Position numbers and translations under genes: made by a program. Positions 58,852 to 64,000 of a DNA stretch of 64,000 nucleotides are shown here, piece after piece (the stretch's first letter is position 1; each line of letters begins with the position of its first letter). The stretch is from positions 5,580,001-5,644,000 of the forward strand of contig JAUJPP010000011.1 in the NCBI GenBank assembly GCA_030562195.1, written 5' to 3'. The notes under the pieces are model-generated. The model was not told the origin of the DNA and ran no database searches. It saw nothing but the letters and a program-made list of their open reading frames with translations. The stretch is from Nipponacmea schrenckii (Eukaryota; Mollusca; Gastropoda; Lottiidae).

Positions 58852-60086
58852 ATACGCCCACATATAATGTGGACGTATATTGCAGTTGACCCTGTCCGTC
58901 CGGACGTCCGTCCGTTCGGACGTCCGTCCGTCCACAATTGATTGTGGCCACAATAGAGACCACAGTTTTCATCGGATTACAATGAAACTTGGTATGTGTC
59001 TCTGTCATCATAAAATCTCGGTTCCTTTCGAAAACCAGCTTTCTGACTTTTACGGTTGGGGAGTTATGCCCCCTTTCTTAGTGAGAATTCGTCAAATTCA
59101 GCTTGTGGGCGCGATACAGGCCACAATTTTTGTCCAATCTTTTCGAAACTTGGTATGTGTCTCTATCATCATAAAATCTTGGTTCCTTTCGAAAATCAGC
59201 TTTCTGACTTTTACGGTTGGTGAGTTATGCCCCCTTTCTTAGTGAGAATTTGTCAAATTCAGCTTGTAGGGTGGGCGCGATACAGGCCACAATTTTTATG
59301 CGCCCACATATAATGTGGATGTATATTGCGGTTGACCCTGTCCGTCCGTCCGTCCGGACGTCTGTCCGTCCGTCCGTCCGTCCACAATTGCTTGTGGCCA
59401 CAATAGAGACCACAGTTTTCATCGGATTACAATGAAACTTGGTATGTGTCTCTGTCATCATAAAATCTCGGTTCCTTTCGAAAACAAGCTTTCTGATTTT
59501 TACGGTTGGTGAGTTATGCCCTCTTTTTTAGCGAAAATTCGTCAAATTCAGCTTGTGGGCGTGATACAGGCCAAAATTTTTTGTCTGATCTTTTCGAAAC
59601 TTGGTAGGTGTCTTTGTCATCATAAAATCTTGGTTCCTTTCGAAAATCAGCTTTCTGACTTTTACGGTTGGTGAGTTATGCCCCCTTTCTTAGTGAGAAT
59701 TTGTCAAATTCAGCTTGTGGGTGTGATACAGACTACAATGTTTATCCAAACAATTTTATATACCCACATATAATGTGGATGTATATTGCGGTTGACCCTG
59801 TCTGTCCGGACGTCCGTCCGTCCGTCCGTCCGTCCGTCCATCCGTCCGTCCGTCCGTCCGTCCGTCCACAATTGCTTGTGGCCACTATAGAGACGACAGT
59901 TTTCATCGGATTTCAATGAAACTTGGTATGCTTGTTCATATTGACGAGATCTTGGATGGGTTCAAATTTCATGAAATTTCGAGCATTGGTTCCTAGCTTT
60001 CTGACTTTTTTGCTGTTGGTGTTTTGCTTACCAGTAAAAATTTGCTGCTGGTGGGCGTATAGCCTTTCGGGCGTCCGCTCGTTCAA
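58852..60086. repeat. Composite insertion block B
   Basis: Starts TATACGCCCACATATAATGT and ends with the same 3' sequence as block A, at the same position in the satellite unit. It is shorter (fewer internal modules) and has longer (GTCC)n tracts near 59340-59390 and 59805-59870. Confidence 0.85.
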
Positions 60087-60732
60087 TATTAACATTTCTA
60101 CTATCACTGTCTTCAATAAATCAGTTACACAAACTGGTGTTTATTTTTCAATATTAACATTTCTACTATCACTGTCTTCAATAAATCAGTTACACAAACT
60201 GGTGATTATTTTTCAATATTAACATTTCTACTATCACTCCCTTCTATAAACCAGTTACACAAACTGGTGTTTATTTTTCAATATTAACATTTCTACTATC
60301 ACTGCCTTCAATAAATCAGTTACACAAACTGGTGTTTATTTTTCAATATTAACATTTCTACTATCACTGCCTTCAATAAACCAGTTACACAAACTGGTGA
60401 TTATTTTTCAATATTAACATTTCTACTATCACTGCCTTCTATAAACCAGTTACACAAACTGGTGTTTATTTTTCAATATCAACATTTCTACTATCACTCC
60501 CTTCTATATACCAGTTACACAAACTGGTGTTTATTTTTCAATATCAACATTTCTACTATCACACCCTTCTATATACCAGTTACACAAACTGGTGATTATT
60601 TTTCAATATTTACATTTCTACTATCACTGCCTTCAATAAATCAGTTACACAAACTGGTGATTATTTTTCAATATTTACATTTCTACTATCACTGCCTTCA
60701 ATAAATCAGTTACACAAACTGGTGTTTGTTTA
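60087..60732. repeat. 65-bp hairpin satellite, array 3, about 10 copies
   Basis: Same unit; terminal copies again carry TTTACATTT instead of TTAACATTT, like the first copies of array 1. Ends at about 60730 with CTGGTGTTTGTTTATCAG. Confidence 0.97.
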
Positions 60733-61781
60733 TCAGTCAACTGTAATTTGTAACACAAAACAATTTCGCAGTGCAGATTTGTGTTGAATTTATATAACCG
60801 ACCATATATGCCAGTGAAATTGAGTTGAAGGAAATTATCTTAGCATTATTGGTGTGTAAACGCAATAGATCATGTGACAAACATACATAATAGACTTTGT
60901 CATTTAGTTAGTTTGTCACGTGATCAGTTGCGTCTACACAATTAAGACCAATGTTTAATTCTTAAATATAGTAGCAAAGTTTTGTAACAATGTATTTAAA
61001 ATGATTAAAAGTTAAATAAACTTTAACAATGTATTTAAAATGATTAAAAGTTAAATAAACATTAACAATGTATTTAAAATGAATAAATCTATATCACAAC
61101 TTAGTTCAAAATACGCACACCAGATAAAAGTTTTGCCCAGGTTGTCTAAAAGCCATAGGCTTAAAAAAACAGAAAAAAGATCAATGTTAAGTTCACAATA
61201 TTACAGATTTAAGTGGAATATTAAAATAATAAATAATAAAGCCATTATTTTCACCTGTGACAAAAAATCATGGCCCTGTTTACCAAACTAGGTATGTTCA
61301 TAATCCCTTGATAGTTGGATGTTTCTTTAAACTGATCACTCATCTTATTGCTCCCTTGATACATCTGGTATATTAGGGATTGGGAACATGGGAGAGGCTA
61401 CCAACTGTTACAAATACCAACAACTACATACTTAGAGATTTCAGCATCCAAGGATAACTTGTCATCCACCAACCAACCTTAAGAGAGGCTGTCTTTATAA
61501 AATTTCAAAATATGTCTAAACATTCAACGAAACATAATATTTTTTCAATAAAAATAAAGGTATAATCTAGTAAAATAACATGTATGATTTAAAGGCAGGG
61601 GTTGGGAAGTAGATCACAAAATAAAACAAAATTTAGGAAAATAGTTATACATGTATATTTAAAATCCTTTTTGAAAATATGCTGTTTCGAAATATTATTT
61701 TTCAAGATTTGACAGGTTTATGATAAAAAAATAAAACATTAGATAGGTTAACATTTAAAATCAACGCAATTCAATACCAAC
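60733..61781. other. No gene seen; short 39-bp repeat
   Basis: Two and a half copies of a 39-base unit (ACAATGTATTTAAAATGATT plus AAAAGTTAAATAAACTTTA) at 60988-61085. The 70-codon frame at 61079-61291 has no support. Confidence 0.5.
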
Positions 61782-62022
61782 AATATTTTCGTTATTGGGA
61801 TAACACTTTCTTGGTATAGCACAGATTCTAGTGCTGAAAATTGGCAGAGACCCGAATGGGTTTAGAACCAACGATCTCAGAGTCAGGCACCTAATCGCAA
61901 GCAATACATATCGACCGTCTAGACCACTCGGCCAGCGGACCCGTTTGGGTCTCAGCCAATTTTCAGCACTAGAATTTGTGCAATACCAAGAAATCCCAAT
62001 AACGAAAATATTGTTGCAACAC
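61782..62022 (-). repeat. Palindromic element with a tRNA-like core
   Basis: Arms of about 75 bases (61784-61862 and about 61945-62020) are inverted copies sharing TTTCGTTATTGGGAT, TTCTTGGTAT and ATTCTAGTGCTGAAAATTGG. The core read on the minus strand resembles a long-arm (Leu/Ser type) tRNA: GCTGGCCGAGTGGTCTAGAC (A box, D-arm), then ATCGTTGGTTCTAAACCC (B box, T-arm). No clean acceptor stem and a mutated T loop argue against a functional tRNA; it is probably a SINE or MITE derived from one. Confidence 0.65.
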
Positions 62023-62183
62023 CACTTTCTAAATGACAATAAATCATCTCATGTAATTCAATACCGTACCGTTATGGCAGATTGTGTACTACAATAGTTA
62101 TGGTACGAAACAGCTCGTTCTCATTATACCTTAATCTTGTCCGCCATTTTCACTAACAAAGAAACAATTTTATTTTCGAAAAT

Positions 62184-63809
62184 ATGGATGAAATTACTCA
62201 GAATGGCGAAAATGTAGTTGAAAATAATGCCGAAGACTCAGCTAAACACCGCCTTAGTTTTAAATGTGAAATATGCAAAGAAGAATGCCTGTCTGCCCGG
62301 TATTTGAGTGCTCATATGATTGTGGCTCATGAAGGCAAAATATACCACGATTGTAACATTTGTGGGAAATCGTTTGCAGACGAAAAAAATTTGGAATCAC
62401 ATCACAAAGAACATGAAAATGGTCAACTTGCTGAGTGTGAAAAATCTGCTGATGCCATTGGGGAGGAGGGGGATGAAAATTTGACTGTGAATTTCCCAAA
62501 TCAGTATGTTGCCAAACATAGCACAGCAAATACCAATGCAACTGAAAATGGTAGTGTTGGAATTCCTCAGGCCTTACCTAATGAAGATATACCAAGCATA
62601 CCATTACCACCACCTAAAGTTAAGTCAAACAAATCAAAATCTACCAAGGGAACCAAAAAGATCATTGCAGCCTTATTAATGCCCCAGAAACAGAAAAGAT
62701 CGAGATCGCGAGGGGGAGTACGGAAAAGTTATCAAGAATATGATGGAGTTGAGGAAGATGTTTTAGAAGACAGTGATATATTTGATGGTGATTTTGAAGT
62801 CGAATCAGAATCAAAAGAAGATATTAAAAACAATTCAGGGTCAGAGTCTGGTTCAGAAATAGAAAAGGAAAAAATAGTAGAGCAATATACATGTCATTTG
62901 TGTGCTAGAAATTTTAAACTAAAAACTAAATTATTGGCTCATATGAAAACAACACACAATGGGATAAAACCGTTTAAATGTGAATATTGTAACAAAGCAT
63001 TTTTATCAAATACTTCTAAAAATTACCATGTAAAATTGAAACACACTGGAGAGGGTTTGATGGAATGTGAATTTTGTGGGAAAGGGTTTGTGAAAGCATC
63101 TCACCTTAAAACACATCGAAGAATTCACACTGGAGAGAAACCTTTTGATTGTGATTTATGTGAGAAATCCTTTTCACAACCAGACAATCTTAGAAAGCAC
63201 AAGCAATTGCATTCAGGAGAAAGACCCTTTAAATGTGAAATCTGTTCAAGATCATTTTCAACCAAAGCTACATGCAGAGAACATTTGTTAACACATACTG
63301 GAGTCAAGCCTCATAAATGTGATGTTTGTTCTAAATCATTTAAACGTCCACATCAACTACTATTACATTTGAAACGTCATACCTGGCGAAACTTCTTTCA
63401 CTTGTGATATCTGTGGCAAAACTTTCTATTCTAAACCAGGTCTTAGTAATCATATTAAAGATCATGCTGGTAAAACTTATAAATGTGAAGTGTGTGGTCA
63501 TCTATTTTCACGACCAAGCTCTCTTAGTGGACATATGAATGTTCATACAGGAGAGAAACCATTTATTTGTGATTTATGTGGTAAATCATTTAGATTGAGT
63601 CAAACATTAAAAAAGCACATGGTGACACATTCTGACTTGAAAAACCGTTTCAGTGTGAGGTTTGTTTACAATGGTTCAGTCGAAAAGAAGCACTGAGTCG
63701 ACACAGAAAAGTTCATACAGGAGAGAAGCCTTATAAATGTGAAGTTTGTGGAAATTCTTTTCCTAGAAAAGATACTTTAACTAGTCATATGGCAGTTCAC
63801 AGAAAATAA
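62184..63809 (+). CDS. C2H2 zinc-finger paralogue, frame broken twice
   Basis: Tandem paralogue of the gene at 52859. Starts MDEITQNGEN; two N-terminal fingers (C28-H49, C57-H77) lead into a basic stretch (KQKRSRSRGGVRKS), an acidic stretch, then fingers from C237. Six fingers run to about 63380, where one extra base (ACCTGG at 63381-63386) throws the frame to a stop at 63405-63407. Three more fingers follow in the shifted frame to about 63630. A second length change near 63631-63645 returns to the original frame for two last fingers and a TAA at 63807-63809. Finger order and sequences match the paralogue (SFKRP, SKPGLSNH versus SKGGLRLH, FRLSQTLKKHMVTH). Either a very young pseudogene, a truncated 407-residue product, or two sequencing errors. 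Confidence 0.85.
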
Positions 63810-63919
63810 CATTAGGGCAAAATACATGATAAAATTGCCATGACAACTGACTTTATAACAGCCTTGTTTCAGGGAGATATTGCTTCACGATTTTATATTA
63901 CCTGTTAAAACAAATTCTA
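63810..63919. other. 3' flank of second zinc-finger gene
   Basis: Short AT-rich stretch; nothing recognised. Confidence 0.5.
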
Positions 63920-63920
63920 G

Positions 63921-64000
63921 TAGCTGGTAATGTGGTCAGCTAGACAGTCTCTACTGGCTGGTAATGTGGTCAGCTAGACAGTCTCTACTAGCTGGTAATG
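63921..64000. repeat. 34-bp tandem repeat running off the window
   Basis: Unit AGCTGGTAATGTGGTCAGCT plus AGACAGTCTCTACT, starts at 63922 and 63956, continuing past the end. Confidence 0.9.

Noticed and set aside
56148..59461. Repeated small frames such as SFRNLVCVSIIIKSWFLSK
   Set aside because: They translate the 165-bp modules of the composite repeat blocks in several frames; no conserved start or codon pattern.
61782..62022. Functional tRNA gene
   Set aside because: The T-loop has CTAA where TCGA is expected, the acceptor stem is not convincing, and the sequence lies in a palindromic repeat.

Overview
The window is eukaryotic, AT-rich and animal-like. Evidence includes spliced genes with GT-AG introns, an animal lipoyl synthase, C2H2 zinc-finger arrays, a mucin-type WxxW domain, non-LTR retrotransposon remnants, about a dozen copies of a tRNA-derived SINE, and a very heavy load of minisatellites. 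The repeat landscape and gene content fit a lophotrochozoan, most likely a mollusc. That assignment is inference; no mitochondrial or ribosomal marker is present.

Layout. 1-2 kb: SINE copies and a hairpin. 2.0-15.5 kb: a large imperfect inverted repeat with one type-3 copper tyrosinase gene per arm, transcribed towards each other (5930-8045 plus; 14510-12376 minus). Each gene has a tiny first coding exon and one long exon. The proteins are about 98% identical and look like the fungal (ascomycete-type) long tyrosinases, with the copper ligands, thioether Cys, water-keeper Glu, activity-controller Asn and a C-terminal shielding domain with CxxC. The left arm has been interrupted by a TIR-bounded DNA element that itself holds a truncated LINE. 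15.5-19.9 kb: repeats and two orphan exon-like blocks. 19.9-22.0 kb, minus strand: three exons of a single-pass membrane protein with an extracellular WxxW domain and a cytoplasmic tail with two PPxY motifs. A possible signal-peptide exon lies 20 kb upstream at 42.3 kb. 22-46 kb is mostly gene-poor and full of tandem arrays (20 to 91 bp units), one pair inverted relative to each other. A short cysteine-rich exon-like ORF lies at 33.0 kb. 47.0-48.4 kb: a dead LINE. 49.5-50.6 kb: LIAS (mitochondrial lipoyl synthase), apparently intronless in its coding part. 52.9-54.9 and 62.2-63.8 kb: two paralogous C2H2 zinc-finger genes in tandem, the second carrying two offsetting frameshifts. The 5.8 kb between them is filled by a 65-bp hairpin satellite and two related composite insertion blocks arranged as a higher-order repeat.

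The genes do not form a pathway. LIAS makes the lipoyl cofactor, the tyrosinases oxidise phenols, the zinc-finger pair are probable DNA-binding regulators, and the WxxW/PPxY protein is a probable receptor or adaptor. What unites the window is recent duplication: inverted tyrosinases, tandem zinc fingers and nested satellites.
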